Shown here: positions 1 through 7,062 of the stretch, piece after piece | Layout of the letters: every line of letters starts with the position of its first letter | How positions within the stretch are numbered: position 1 is the stretch's first letter | Assembly (NCBI GenBank): GCA_934647305.1 | Contig: CAKUFI010000006.1 | Location: 1-64,000, forward strand | DNA from: an uncultured Clostridia bacterium | Lineage (GTDB): Bacteria; Bacillota; Clostridia; Christensenellales; Aristaeellaceae | Direction of reading: 5' to 3' | Length of the DNA: 64,000 nt | The notes under the pieces: generated by a model | Told to the model about the DNA's origin: nothing | Seen by the model: the letters and a program-made list of their open reading frames with translations, nothing else | The model's database searches: none | Translations under genes and position numbers: made by a program

Positions 1-168
1 TCCGCTAAAAATCAAAGATTTTTCGGGCGCGGAGCCTGCAGGGAAACGATTTTTTCTCTGGAAAATGGGATTTTCCGACGCAAAAATCGCCCCGTGCCCA
101 CCGTACATGCCGTTGGGCACGATTGAACGTTCGAGAGGGTTGCGCCCCTCTCGAGCTCTCCAGGTTTT
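1..168 (+). repeat. Structured repeat F, copy 1 (truncated by window start)
   Basis: This is the right-hand part of a multi-hairpin repeat, with other copies at 4724-4977 and 6793-6999. Visible stems are TCCGC (1-5) with GCGGA (29-33), AAAAATC (7-13) with GATTTTT (17-23), then CGATTTTT with AAAAATCG around an inner GGAAAAT/ATTTTCC hairpin, then GTGCCCA with TGGGCAC, and finally CGAGAGG with CCTCTCG. The other copies have different stem bases but keep the pairing. It lies downstream of the terminator of the alcohol dehydrogenase gene, in the opposite orientation. No coding potential is evident. Confidence 0.75.
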
Positions 169-177
169 TAACAAGCT

Positions 178-206
178 GAGCGCCCCCGGACGAACCGGAG
201 GCGCTC
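178..206 (-). terminator. Hairpin terminator of the alcohol dehydrogenase gene
   Basis: A 12-bp stem (GAGCGCCTCCGG on the minus strand, one wobble or mismatch with its partner) closes a short loop, about 80 bases after the dehydrogenase stop codon. There is no long T run, so the call rests on stem strength and position. Confidence 0.5.
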
Positions 207-284
207 TTCATTTGTGCGTATATGTTCTTTTTACGACGGCCCGCAGAATGCTGCCCGGGCCTTCCTTTGCCGCGCGGCGATGGA

Positions 285-1502
285 TTAGAAGTCCACCTCA
301 GTGTCGTAGTAGCAGCACTTGAGCAACTTCTCCATCTCCTCGACGCTGGGCTGACGGGGGTTGGAGCCGGTGCAGGCGTCGGCGATGGCGTTGACCGCGA
401 TGTCATGCAGGCGGGCCAGGAACACGTCCTCGGGCACGAAGCCGTTCTCGGTGGGATAGCTGTCCGCGCCGTAGTGCTTAATGCAGTGCGGGATGTTGAG
501 CTCGTCGTTCATGTGGCGCAGCTCGGCGATCAGGCGCTTGATCTTCTCCTCGGTGGTGTCGCCGCCCAGGTTCATGAAGTCGGCGATAGCGGCATAGCGC
601 TTCGCGGCGGTCTCATCCTTGGCGTTGAAGGCGATGACCTTGGGCAGGTACATGGCGTTGGCCGCGCCGTGAATGATGTGCGCGCCGTAGTCGGCGAAGG
701 CCGCGCCGGTCTTGTGCGCCATGGAGTGCACGATGCCCAGCAGGGCGTTCGAGAAGGCCATGCCGGCCAGGCACTGCGCGTTGTGCATGCTGTCGCGCTT
801 GGCCATGTCGCCGTTGTAGGACGGGATCAGGTCGGCCTGAATCATCTTGATGGCATGCAGCGCCAGCGGATCGGTGAAGTCGCAGTTGGCAGTGGAGACA
901 TAGGCCTCGATGGCGTGGGTCATCGCGTCCATACCGGTGTGGGCGACCAGCTTCTTGGGCATGGTCTCGGCCAGGTCGGGGTCGACGATGGCGACGTCGG
1001 GGGTGATTTCAAAGTCGGCGATCGGGTACTTGATGCCCTTGGAGTAATCGGTGATGATGGAGAACGCAGTCACCTCGGTCGCGGTGCCGGAGGTGGAGGA
1101 GATGGCGCAGAAGTGAGCCTTCCTGCGCAGCTTGGGCAGGCCGAAGACCTTGCACATATCCTCGAAGGTGACCTCGGGATACTCATACTTGATCCACATG
1201 GCCTTGGCCGCGTCGATCGGGGAACCGCCGCCCATGGCGATGATCCAGTCAGGCTGGAAGGCTTCCATGGCCGCAGCGCCCTTCATCACGGTTTCAACAG
1301 AAGGATCGGGCTCGATGCCCTCATACAGCTGAACCTCCATACCCGCTTCCTTCAGGTATTCGACCGCCTTGTCAAGGAAGCCAAAGCGCTTCATGGAGCC
1401 GCCGCCCACGCAAATCATCGCGCGCTTGCCTTCAAAAGTCTTCAGCGCTTCCAGAGCGCCCTTGCCATGATACAGATCGCGAGGCAGAGTAAAACGTGCC
1501 AT
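285..1502 (-). CDS. Iron-containing alcohol dehydrogenase
   Basis: This 405-residue protein belongs to the group III Fe-dependent alcohol dehydrogenases (butanol/propanediol dehydrogenase type), which interconvert an aldehyde and an alcohol with NAD(P)H in the cytoplasm. The nucleotide-binding GGGSPIDAAKAM motif is near residue 95. The metal ligands appear as HTGMDAMTHAIEAY, GIVHSMAHKTGAAF and a downstream HGAANAMYLP, so the active site looks complete. An ATG at 1502 preceded by AAGGAGG with a 9-base gap was preferred over an in-frame ATG seven codons upstream. A TTTACG-N17-TATAAT promoter lies upstream. The LysR gene next door is read in the same direction and may regulate it. Length is normal for the family. 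The natural substrate cannot be read from sequence. Confidence 0.93.
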   Translation of the reverse strand: MARFTLPRDLYHGKGALEALKTFEGKRAMICVGGGSMKRFGFLDKAVEYLKEAGMEVQLYEGIEPDPSVETVMKGAAAMEAFQPDWIIAMGGGSPIDAAKAMWIKYEYPEVTFEDMCKVFGLPKLRRKAHFCAISSTSGTATEVTAFSIITDYSKGIKYPIADFEITPDVAIVDPDLAETMPKKLVAHTGMDAMTHAIEAYVSTANCDFTDPLALHAIKMIQADLIPSYNGDMAKRDSMHNAQCLAGMAFSNALLGIVHSMAHKTGAAFADYGAHIIHGAANAMYLPKVIAFNAKDETAAKRYAAIADFMNLGGDTTEEKIKRLIAELRHMNDELNIPHCIKHYGADSYPTENGFVPEDVFLARLHDIAVNAIADACTGSNPRQPSVEEMEKLLKCCYYDTEVDF

Positions 1503-1532
1503 AATATAAATCCTCCTTAGCAATAGCTTTTC

Positions 1533-1546
1533 ACAGCACTTGCTGT
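1533..1546. promoter_or_regulatory. Inverted repeat in the dehydrogenase leader
   Basis: ACAGCA and TGCTGT flank two bases. The dyad lies between the -10 box and the ribosome site of the alcohol dehydrogenase gene, where a bound repressor would block transcription. It is short, so it may be a chance palindrome. Confidence 0.35.
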
Positions 1547-1554
1547 ATGCTTAT

Positions 1555-1583
1555 ATTATAGCCACACAGAGTGGTTTCGTAAA
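1555..1583 (-). promoter_or_regulatory. Sigma-A-type promoter of the alcohol dehydrogenase gene
   Basis: On the minus strand TTTACG (1583-1578) and TATAAT (1560-1555) are 17 bases apart. The position fits a leader of about 45 bases in front of the AAGGAGG site. Confidence 0.6.
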
Positions 1584-1641
1584 TTGCCTCTTTTTCATAA
1601 TCGCGTTGCGTCAGTGACAATGCTGAATACCGGGCCATAAA

Positions 1642-2565
1642 CTAATTGATTACCTCGCGTCGGGCGGCGATGAGCTGATCGGTGAACTGGCCGTCCAGCC
1701 GGGTGGGCAGATAGTCCTTTCGGCGCACCAGCACGTCGCGGTACAGGTCCTGCCGCCAGTCGGCCTCGAGCCAGACAAGGCCGTACCGCTCCTGCTGTTC
1801 CTTGGGAAGCGGCGCGCTCCAGACATAGGTCTGCGGATTGCGCGAGAGGATCTCCAGCGGGTTGCCGCCGTGCAGGTACAGCTGCCGAAGCGACAGGTTG
1901 CTGGGCTCCTCGCGGTGGTTTTCGGCCCCGACGGGCGCCGCCGCGCGCGTATCCGACAGGAAAATCTCCATCAGCGGACGCAGATCCTCCTGCCCGAGCT
2001 TCCTGCGCCGGGCCAGCGGAGAGCTGCGGCTGACCAGTATGCCCATCCGGAACTCGGCCACCAGTTCGCAGACCAGCCCCTTTTCTTCCATCATCTCTTT
2101 GTAGTAGCGGTCGGCGTGCGAGGCGTATCGTACCACGCCCAGCGCGCTCCGCCCCTGCTCCACGTCGGCGAGGGTGCCCATCGTGTCGGCCGCGCGATAA
2201 ACCAGCTCGGCCTGCGTGTCCTCCCCCACTTGGCAGGAAAAGCGCATGAACGCCTCGTACACATAGCCTGCCCGGGGCGCGGAGAGCGAAAAGCGCCGCT
2301 TGGCCGTGCCTTCCCTGCCGAACATCTTCTCGATGTCGTCCACCTGGGCGAGCACGTTTTTGGCGCAGCGGATGAACAGCTCGCCGTCGGCGGTCAGCGT
2401 CATGCCCTTCGTGCTGCGCTCGAAGAGGGTGATGCCCAGATTGCCCTCCAGCTCCTTGATGGCACGGCTCAGTGTCGGCTGGCCCACGTAGAGCTGCTCG
2501 GCCGCCTTGTTGATCGACTGGGTCTGTGCAATGACGATGGCATATTTCATGTGCTGCAGGTTCAT
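1642..2565 (-). CDS. LysR family transcriptional regulator
   Basis: This 307-residue cytoplasmic regulator has an N-terminal winged helix-turn-helix in the first 60 residues (MKYAIVIAQTQSINKAAEQL, then GQPTLSRAIKELE), followed by a substrate-binding-like effector domain. That is the standard LysR layout and length. It is transcribed toward the Fe-alcohol dehydrogenase, separated by about 140 bases that carry a separate promoter. LysR proteins usually control a neighbour, so the dehydrogenase is the likely target, but this is inferred. The effector is unknown. Confidence 0.93.
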   Translation of the reverse strand: MNLQHMKYAIVIAQTQSINKAAEQLYVGQPTLSRAIKELEGNLGITLFERSTKGMTLTADGELFIRCAKNVLAQVDDIEKMFGREGTAKRRFSLSAPRAGYVYEAFMRFSCQVGEDTQAELVYRAADTMGTLADVEQGRSALGVVRYASHADRYYKEMMEEKGLVCELVAEFRMGILVSRSSPLARRRKLGQEDLRPLMEIFLSDTRAAAPVGAENHREEPSNLSLRQLYLHGGNPLEILSRNPQTYVWSAPLPKEQQERYGLVWLEADWRQDLYRDVLVRRKDYLPTRLDGQFTDQLIAARREVIN

Positions 2566-2700
2566 GACGTCTCTCCCGTTTTGCTTATGCTTTTTTTGAA
2601 ATACGTTAGGTATATTTTAGCATATCGAGGTGAATTATGCAACGTCATTCAGTGTTTTTTACAGAGATGCTCTTGTTTCTTTTGAATGAATCACTATATT

Positions 2701-3399
2701 TCACATGGCCGCCTCTCGCATCTGCCGAAGAATCCGGCTCTCCAGCCGGGAGACCTGCACCTGCGTCATCCCCAGATCGCGCGCGATGGCCGCCTGGGTC
2801 TCGTCGCGGAAGTACCTGCGCACGATCACCTCCCTTTCCTTCGGCTGCAGGCGCTCGATCAGCCGCCTCAGCTCGATGCGCTCGAGCGTCCTCTCGGTCT
2901 CGTCCTGCCCCAGCACGTCCGCCAGCGTCAACCCGTCCTCCCCCAGCGGCTCGTTCAGCGAGCGCGGCCGCTGCGAGGCCTCCATCGCCAGCAGCACATC
3001 CTCGTCCGTCAGGCCCAGCCTCTCGGCGATCTCGGAGACCGGCGGCGTTTCCTCCCCGCATTCCTGGCAAAGGGCCTGGATGCGCTGCGCGTTCTGCCGG
3101 ATCGAGCGGGAGACGTGTATCTGTCCGTCGTCGCGCAGAAAGCGCCGGATCTCGCCCATGATCAGCGGCACGGCATAGGTGGAGAAGCGCACGTCGTAGC
3201 GCGTGTCGAAGTTGCGGATCGCCTTCACCAGACCCAGCCGCCCCAGCTGATACAAATCGTCCGCCTCCGCACCCCGGCCTGTAAACCGGCGTACCACGAA
3301 CTTGACCAGCGCGTCGTGCCGGATCGTCATCTGTTCCATGGCCGACCGGTCGCCGGCCTGTGCCTTCTCGATCAGTTCCCGATCGCCGGGCGCGCTCAA
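2701..3399 (-). CDS. sigF: RNA polymerase sporulation sigma factor F
   Basis: This 232-residue sigma-70 family factor directs forespore transcription after asymmetric division. Region 2 is seen as DDLYQLGRLGLVKAIRNFD and RFSTYAVPLIMGEIRRFLRD, and region 4 as a C-terminal helix-turn-helix (QAAIARDLGMTQVQVSRLES). Identity rests on these motifs plus its place as third gene of spoIIAA-spoIIAB-sigF. The start is a TTG at 3399 whose last two bases are part of the spoIIAB stop (TTGA overlap), so translation is probably coupled. The next in-frame ATG would remove conserved region 2 residues. SpoIIAB holds the factor inactive until SpoIIAA displaces it. Confidence 0.96.
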   Translation of the reverse strand: MSAPGDRELIEKAQAGDRSAMEQMTIRHDALVKFVVRRFTGRGAEADDLYQLGRLGLVKAIRNFDTRYDVRFSTYAVPLIMGEIRRFLRDDGQIHVSRSIRQNAQRIQALCQECGEETPPVSEIAERLGLTDEDVLLAMEASQRPRSLNEPLGEDGLTLADVLGQDETERTLERIELRRLIERLQPKEREVIVRRYFRDETQAAIARDLGMTQVQVSRLESRILRQMREAAM

Positions 3400-3842
3400 C
3401 CGACGGCCGCCTTGACCTGCTCGATTTGCTTCGTCATTCGTACCGTCGTGCCCCGGCCGGGCTGCGAGATCACCTCGACCCGGTCCATGAAGCTCTCCAT
3501 CACCGTAAAGCCCATGCCCGAGCGCTCGTCGCCCTCGTCGGTGGTGAAGAATGGCTTTCTCGCCTGCTCCACGTCCTCGATGCCGCAGCCGTTGTCGATC
3601 ACCTCGACCGTCAGCTCGCCCTCGCCGCTCAGCGAGGCCCTGACCCGCACTGTGCCGCCCTGGCCCCTGTAGCCGTGCACGATGGCGTTGGTCACCGCCT
3701 CGGACACCGAGGTCTTCACGTCCCCCAGCTGCTCGAGCGTCGGGTTCAGCGGCAGGATAAACGCGCTCACCGCCAGCCGGGCAAAGCCCTCGTTCTGCGG
3801 ACAGGCCAGAAAATCCAGCCGCATTTCATTCACGATTCCCAT
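3396..3842 (-). CDS. spoIIAB: Anti-sigma-F factor, serine kinase
   Basis: This 148-residue GHKL-fold kinase binds and inhibits sigma-F and phosphorylates SpoIIAA with ATP. The ATP-binding N box (SVSEAVTNAIVHGY, about residues 44-57) and G1 box (VIDNGCGIED) are intact, and RSGMGFTVMESFMD fits the G2 region. It starts at an ATG behind GAGGAGG, 13 bases after the spoIIAA stop, and overlaps the sigF start. Length matches the Bacillus protein. Gene order is the classical spoIIA operon. Confidence 0.97.
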   Translation of the reverse strand: MGIVNEMRLDFLACPQNEGFARLAVSAFILPLNPTLEQLGDVKTSVSEAVTNAIVHGYRGQGGTVRVRASLSGEGELTVEVIDNGCGIEDVEQARKPFFTTDEGDERSGMGFTVMESFMDRVEVISQPGRGTTVRMTKQIEQVKAAVG

Positions 3843-3855
3843 CTTTCACCCCTCC

Positions 3856-4161
3856 TCACGCCAGCCGCTCGATGATTTCATACAGGCCGGACAGCTGCAG
3901 GATGCGATCCACCCGCCGGTTGCCCGAGTGAATGGCCATCTGCCCGCCCCGCCGCTTGAGAATCTTGTACCGCCCGATAATCAGCCCGATGCCCGAGCTG
4001 TCCATGAACCCCAGCCCGCTCAGGTCCAGCACCACCCGGTGCACGCTCAGGTCGCACAGCAGCCTGTCCATCTCCTGCCGAAGCGACTCGGCGCTGTGAT
4101 GATCCAGGTCGCCCTTGAGGTGGATGACCAGCGTTCCGCGCTTCATCTCATGTGTCAGCAC
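3856..4161 (-). CDS. spoIIAA: Anti-sigma-F factor antagonist
   Basis: This STAS-domain protein of 101 residues releases sigma-F by binding SpoIIAB when unphosphorylated. The conserved LKGDLDHHSAESLRQ stretch near the N-terminus and MDSSGIG (residues 53-59, with the serine that SpoIIAB phosphorylates) are present. The reading frame stays open far upstream, but family length and a ribosome site point to the GTG at 4161, which sits 8 bases after AGGAAGG. An ATG at 4146 would remove only five residues and cannot be excluded. It is the first gene of the operon. Confidence 0.94.
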   Translation of the reverse strand: MLTHEMKRGTLVIHLKGDLDHHSAESLRQEMDRLLCDLSVHRVVLDLSGLGFMDSSGIGLIIGRYKILKRRGGQMAIHSGNRRVDRILQLSGLYEIIERLA

Positions 4162-4201
4162 GTCTCTCACCTTCCTTTTCGTCGTCTGACTCGCCCGTAC
4201 A

Positions 4202-4227
4202 GTTCGCTCTTTTCGCGCGAAATTCCT
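4202..4227 (-). promoter_or_regulatory. Possible sigma-H-type promoter of the spoIIA operon
   Basis: On the minus strand AGGAAT (4227-4222) is followed after 15 bases by CGAAC, resembling the AGGAnnT/GAAT pattern used by sigma-H in Bacillus spoIIA. The -10 match is imperfect, so this is only a suggestion from sequence and context. Confidence 0.3.
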
Positions 4228-4335
4228 TGATCGAAAAGCGTCTGCTTTTGTCGTCGCCAAACAAACGCATAAATCGACAGCCGCCGGGCATGCTAAGTGC
4301 CGGAAACCCAATTTCATTTTATGGAGGGATTCATC

Positions 4336-4509
4336 ATGACTCAGAAAAAAGCCAACCAGGCCATCGGCTGCGACGTGTGCACCTGCGTGCACCACTGCTC
4401 GGACTCCAACCACTGCTCCCTGCCCGAGATCAACGTCTGCGCCTGCAAGAACTGCCACAGCGGCCGTCCCGAGGACGAGAGCATGTGCGGCAGCTACCAG
4501 GGCAAGTAA
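4336..4509 (+). CDS. DUF1540 small cysteine-rich protein
   Basis: This 57-residue protein has nine cysteines in the order IGCDVCTC, HHC, NHCSLPEINVCAC and KNC, plus a final MC. That matches the DUF1540 pattern (an ANQ-IGC-V start with CSL--I-V in the middle), common in spore-forming Clostridia. The cysteine spacing suggests a bound metal, but no function is established. ATG 4336 has GGAGGG seven bases upstream; an upstream in-frame ATG at 4321 overlaps that site and was not used. It is transcribed divergently from spoIIA with about 170 bases between, and a hairpin follows. There is no signal peptide. Confidence 0.85.
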   Translation: MTQKKANQAIGCDVCTCVHHCSDSNHCSLPEINVCACKNCHSGRPEDESMCGSYQGK

Positions 4510-4525
4510 CGGGGGGGCCGCCTTA

Positions 4526-4660
4526 AGGAACGTTCGAGAGGCGGCTTTTCTGAGAAAAGCCCCTCTCGAGCTCTCCCGAAAAGCACTCTGATCCACGAAA
4601 CACATTTGCTCTAGAAACGTGACTCCCCGAATGCGGCGTCCGTCGAATGCGGACAACGCA
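4526..4660 (+). repeat. Palindromic repeat A with GATCC-type tail
   Basis: The long hairpin has arms CGAGAGG/CCTCTCG and an inner GGCTTTTCT/AGAAAAGCC stem. It starts with GAACGTTCGAGAGG and ends with the shared string CTCTCCCGAAAAGCACT, followed by a tail containing TGATCC and CTCCCCGAATGCGG. The same element recurs at 8736-8799 (inverted), 21565-21634, 44462-44538 and elsewhere, always between genes. Confidence 0.8.
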
Positions 4661-4663
4661 AAG

Positions 4664-4698
4664 CAAGTCCCCGAAAGCGATATGCTTCCGGGGACTTG
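4664..4698 (+). terminator. Hairpin downstream of the DUF1540 gene
   Basis: CAAGTCCCCGAAAGC pairs with GCTTCCGGGGACTTG with one mismatch, about 155 bases after the DUF1540 stop. It has no clear T run. It could be a terminator or another repeat module. Confidence 0.35.
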
Positions 4699-4723
4699 TC
4701 GCATAAACCGCCGCATAAGCCTC

Positions 4724-4977
4724 AGGAGAGCTCGAGAGGGCCGCAGCCCTCTCGAACTTTCAATCGTACCCGGCGGCGTGTACGGCGGGGGCGGGCAATT
4801 TTTCCGGCGGGGATTCCGTGCGCGTTTCGTCCTCTCTATCGTCTTATTCGCGGAAACGCGCTCGAAGCCCCAGAGGAAAAATTGATTCCCTGCAGGCTCC
4901 GCGCCCGAAAAATCTTCGATTTTTAGCGGAGACTGGAGAGGGTGGCAGTGGCGGGGGAGCTTGCTTCCCCGCCACAT
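4724..4977 (-). repeat. Structured repeat F, copy 2
   Basis: On the minus strand this begins right after the permease stop codon. The order is a GGCGGGG/CCCCGCC hairpin, CTCCGC/GCGGAG enclosing AAAAATC/GATTTTT, CAATTTTT/AAAAATTG with a long inner GGGG...CCCC insert, a GC-rich hairpin, and CGAGAGGGC/GCCCTCTCG. Compared with copies 1 and 3 the stems differ but pair, and the single-stranded joints CGGGC and CTGCAGGGA are kept. This copy is longer because of about 45 bases inserted in the third hairpin. It fills the gap between the DUF1540 gene and the permease. Confidence 0.8.
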
Positions 4978-4980
4978 GGT

Positions 4981-5823
4981 TTACCCCTTGATGCCCGACG
5001 TGCTGATACCCTCGACCAGGCTTTTCTGGAAGAGCACGAACAGGATCATGATCGGCACCAGCGACAGCACCGACATGGCCAGCATGGGGCCGTAGTTGGT
5101 GCTCACCTCGTCGCTGTACAGCTTGAGCGCGTAGGCGACCGGGTAATAGGCCGGCTTGTTCAGGTAGATCAGCGAGGAGTAGAAGTCTCCCCACGCGCCG
5201 ATGAAGGTCAGCACGGCCACCGAGCAGATCGCGGGCACGATCAGCGGCAGCATGATGCGCGTGAACAGCCTCCACCAGCCGCAGCCGTCGATGGTGGCGG
5301 CCTCGTCCATGTCGCGCGGGATGTTCTTCATGAACTGCATCAGCAGGAAGATGTTGAACGCGCCGCCGCCGAACCAGCAGGGAATGAGCAGCGGCCTGAA
5401 CGTGCCCACCCAGCCCAGCTTGTTGAACATCAGGTACTGCGGAATCTGCAGCACCATGCCCGGCAGGCACATCGTGCCGATCATCACGGCGAACCAGAAC
5501 GAGCGGGTCTTGAACCGGATGCGCGCGAAGCCGAACGCGGACAGGCTGGCGGAAATGACCGTGCCCACCACGCGCACGACCGAGATCAGGATGGAGTTCT
5601 TGAAATAGGTCGCGAAGGAATACCTGGCGAAGCCCCTCCAGCCCTCGATGTAGTTGGAAAAGGTGACGGTGCGCGGAATGAGCTGATCGGCGGTGATCAT
5701 GATCTGGTCGGACGGCTTGAGCGAGGCGGAGATCATCCACAAGAGCGGATACAGCATCAGCAGGCTGAAGGCGATCATGAACGCGTGATAAACCGTCCGT
5801 GCGAAAATTCTTTTCAGCTTCAT
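4981..5823 (-). CDS. Sugar ABC transporter permease (MalG type)
   Basis: This 280-residue inner-membrane permease has six predicted hydrophobic segments. Its cytoplasmic EAA loop (MDEAATIDGCGWWRLF, then LPLIVPA, near residue 180) contacts the ATPase. It is the last gene of the five-gene minus-strand run HK-RR-binding protein-MalF-MalG, 12 bases after the MalF-type permease. The MalG family couples ATP hydrolysis to import of oligosaccharides. No ATPase gene is present here, so a shared MsmK/MalK-type ATPase elsewhere is likely. The substrate is unknown. A structured repeat follows the stop at once. Confidence 0.94.
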   Translation of the reverse strand: MKLKRIFARTVYHAFMIAFSLLMLYPLLWMISASLKPSDQIMITADQLIPRTVTFSNYIEGWRGFARYSFATYFKNSILISVVRVVGTVISASLSAFGFARIRFKTRSFWFAVMIGTMCLPGMVLQIPQYLMFNKLGWVGTFRPLLIPCWFGGGAFNIFLLMQFMKNIPRDMDEAATIDGCGWWRLFTRIMLPLIVPAICSVAVLTFIGAWGDFYSSLIYLNKPAYYPVAYALKLYSDEVSTNYGPMLAMSVLSLVPIMILFVLFQKSLVEGISTSGIKG

Positions 5824-5835
5824 ATGCTCTCCCCC

Positions 5836-6750
5836 CTACTTCTCGTCCTGATAGTACACCCATCCGGAGGACGAGCGGAACACCAGCGCGGTCAGCGCCA
5901 CAATCACCAGCATGAGGAACCAGGCCATGGCGCTGGCGTAGCCCATGTTGCGGAACTCGAACGCCTGCCGGTACTGGTACAGGCCGAAGTACAGCGTCGA
6001 GTTGACCGGGCCGCCGTTGGTGACCAGATAGGCCGAGTTGAACGCCTGCATCGAGCCGATGATGCCGTTGACCAGGTTAAAGAACAGGCAGGGGGTCAGC
6101 ATGGGCAGCGTGACCTTGAAAAAGCGCTTGACCGGCCCCGCGCCGTCCACAATCGCCGCCTCGTGCAGGCTGGCGGGCACGTCCTTGATGCCGGCCAGGA
6201 AGATCAGCATCTGCGAGCCGAACTGCCACACGCCCAGCAGGATCAGGATGTACAGCGCGGTGTTCGGGTTCTTGAGCCAGTTGACCGCCGGCACGCCGAG
6301 GGGGGCCAGCAGCCTGTTCACCACGCCGTCAACGCGCCACAGCTGCTTCCAGGTCATGGCGACCGCCACGCCGCCGCCCAAGAGCGAGGGGATGTAAAAC
6401 GCCGCGCGGTAGGCGTTGGTCAACCGCGTCGCCTTGGACAGGATGACCGCCACCAGCAGCGAAAACGCCAGCTTGACCGGTACCTGAATCAGCGCGAATT
6501 TGCACGTAATCTTGAACGACAGCCAGAACTTGGGGTCGTTCGTGAACATCTCGACGTAGTTTTTGATGCCGATCCAGCCCGGTTTGGTCAGGATGTCGTA
6601 GTCGGTGAAGGACAGGTACAAGGAGTACACGAACGGATACACCGTGAACAGAAACAGGCCGATCAGAAAGGGCGTAAGGAACAGGTAGCCCGCCGCCAGG
6701 TCGTGCCTTTCACGCCGCGACATCCGCCTGCGCCCGTGGGTCTTTTGCAT
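5836..6750 (-). CDS. Sugar ABC transporter permease (MalF/UgpA type)
   Basis: This 304-residue membrane protein has a basic N-terminus (RRRMSRRERHD) and six transmembrane segments, the first around residues 25-48 (LFLTPFLIGLFLFTVYPFVY). Its EAA loop reads LHEAAIVDGAGPVKRFFKVT followed by LPML. It pairs with the MalG-type permease 12 bases downstream to form the channel of ABC system 1. The binding-protein gene lies upstream, with a structured repeat and a terminator-like hairpin between them. Those would lower permease expression relative to the binding protein, which is a usual arrangement. Confidence 0.94.
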   Translation of the reverse strand: MQKTHGRRRMSRRERHDLAAGYLFLTPFLIGLFLFTVYPFVYSLYLSFTDYDILTKPGWIGIKNYVEMFTNDPKFWLSFKITCKFALIQVPVKLAFSLLVAVILSKATRLTNAYRAAFYIPSLLGGGVAVAMTWKQLWRVDGVVNRLLAPLGVPAVNWLKNPNTALYILILLGVWQFGSQMLIFLAGIKDVPASLHEAAIVDGAGPVKRFFKVTLPMLTPCLFFNLVNGIIGSMQAFNSAYLVTNGGPVNSTLYFGLYQYRQAFEFRNMGYASAMAWFLMLVIVALTALVFRSSSGWVYYQDEK

Positions 6751-6792
6751 GGTTATTTCTCCTTTTTCGCGTGGGCGTACGCCCCTTTTCTT

Positions 6793-6999
6793 GTGGCAGG
6801 GGAGTCAACTCCCCCGCCGCTGCCACCCCTACCAGTTTTCGCTAAACCCTTAAACGGGTTTCGGGCGCGAAAACTGCAGGGAAGCGATTTCCTCTCCGGG
6901 GAATGGGATTCCCCTGCGATTAAATCGCCCCGCGCCCGCCGCGCATGTCGCCGGGCACGATTGAAATTCGAGAGGACTGCGGCCCTCTCGAGCTCTCCC
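6793..6999 (+). repeat. Structured repeat F, copy 3 (complete)
   Basis: The clearest copy. The modules are GGGGAGT/ACTCCCC, then the perfect 10-bp stem CAGTTTTCGC (6833-6842) with GCGAAAACTG (6867-6876) enclosing AAACCC (6844-6849) with GGGTTT (6856-6861). Next come CGATTT/AAATCG around GGGGAAT/ATTCCCC, a GCGCCC/GGGCAC-type hairpin and CGAGAGG/CCTCTCG. The joint CGGGC after the inner stem and the string CTGCAGGGA are shared with copies 1 and 2. It lies between a permease start and the binding-protein stop, on the strand opposite to those genes. Confidence 0.85.
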
Positions 7000-7023
7000 G
7001 AGTGGGCTGTCCTGATAGAATGC

Positions 7024-7045
7024 GCGGCCCGCAAAAGCGGGCCGC
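7024..7045 (-). terminator. Hairpin after binding protein 1
   Basis: GCGGCCCGC pairs perfectly with GCGGGCCGC around AAAA, 18 bases downstream of the binding-protein stop. Located before the permease genes of the same operon, it probably acts as a partial terminator or as mRNA 3' end protection. Confidence 0.6.
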
Positions 7046-7062
7046 AGAGCATGCGCGTCGGG

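Noticed and set aside
222..1520. Plus-strand frame of 432 codons opposite the alcohol dehydrogenase
   Set aside because: Shadow of a well-supported gene, with His/Val/Gly-rich low-complexity translation.
4336..4509. SCIFF (six-cysteine) RiPP precursor
   Set aside because: Cysteine number and spacing, and the CSLPEI centre, match DUF1540 instead, and no adjacent SCIFF maturase is present.
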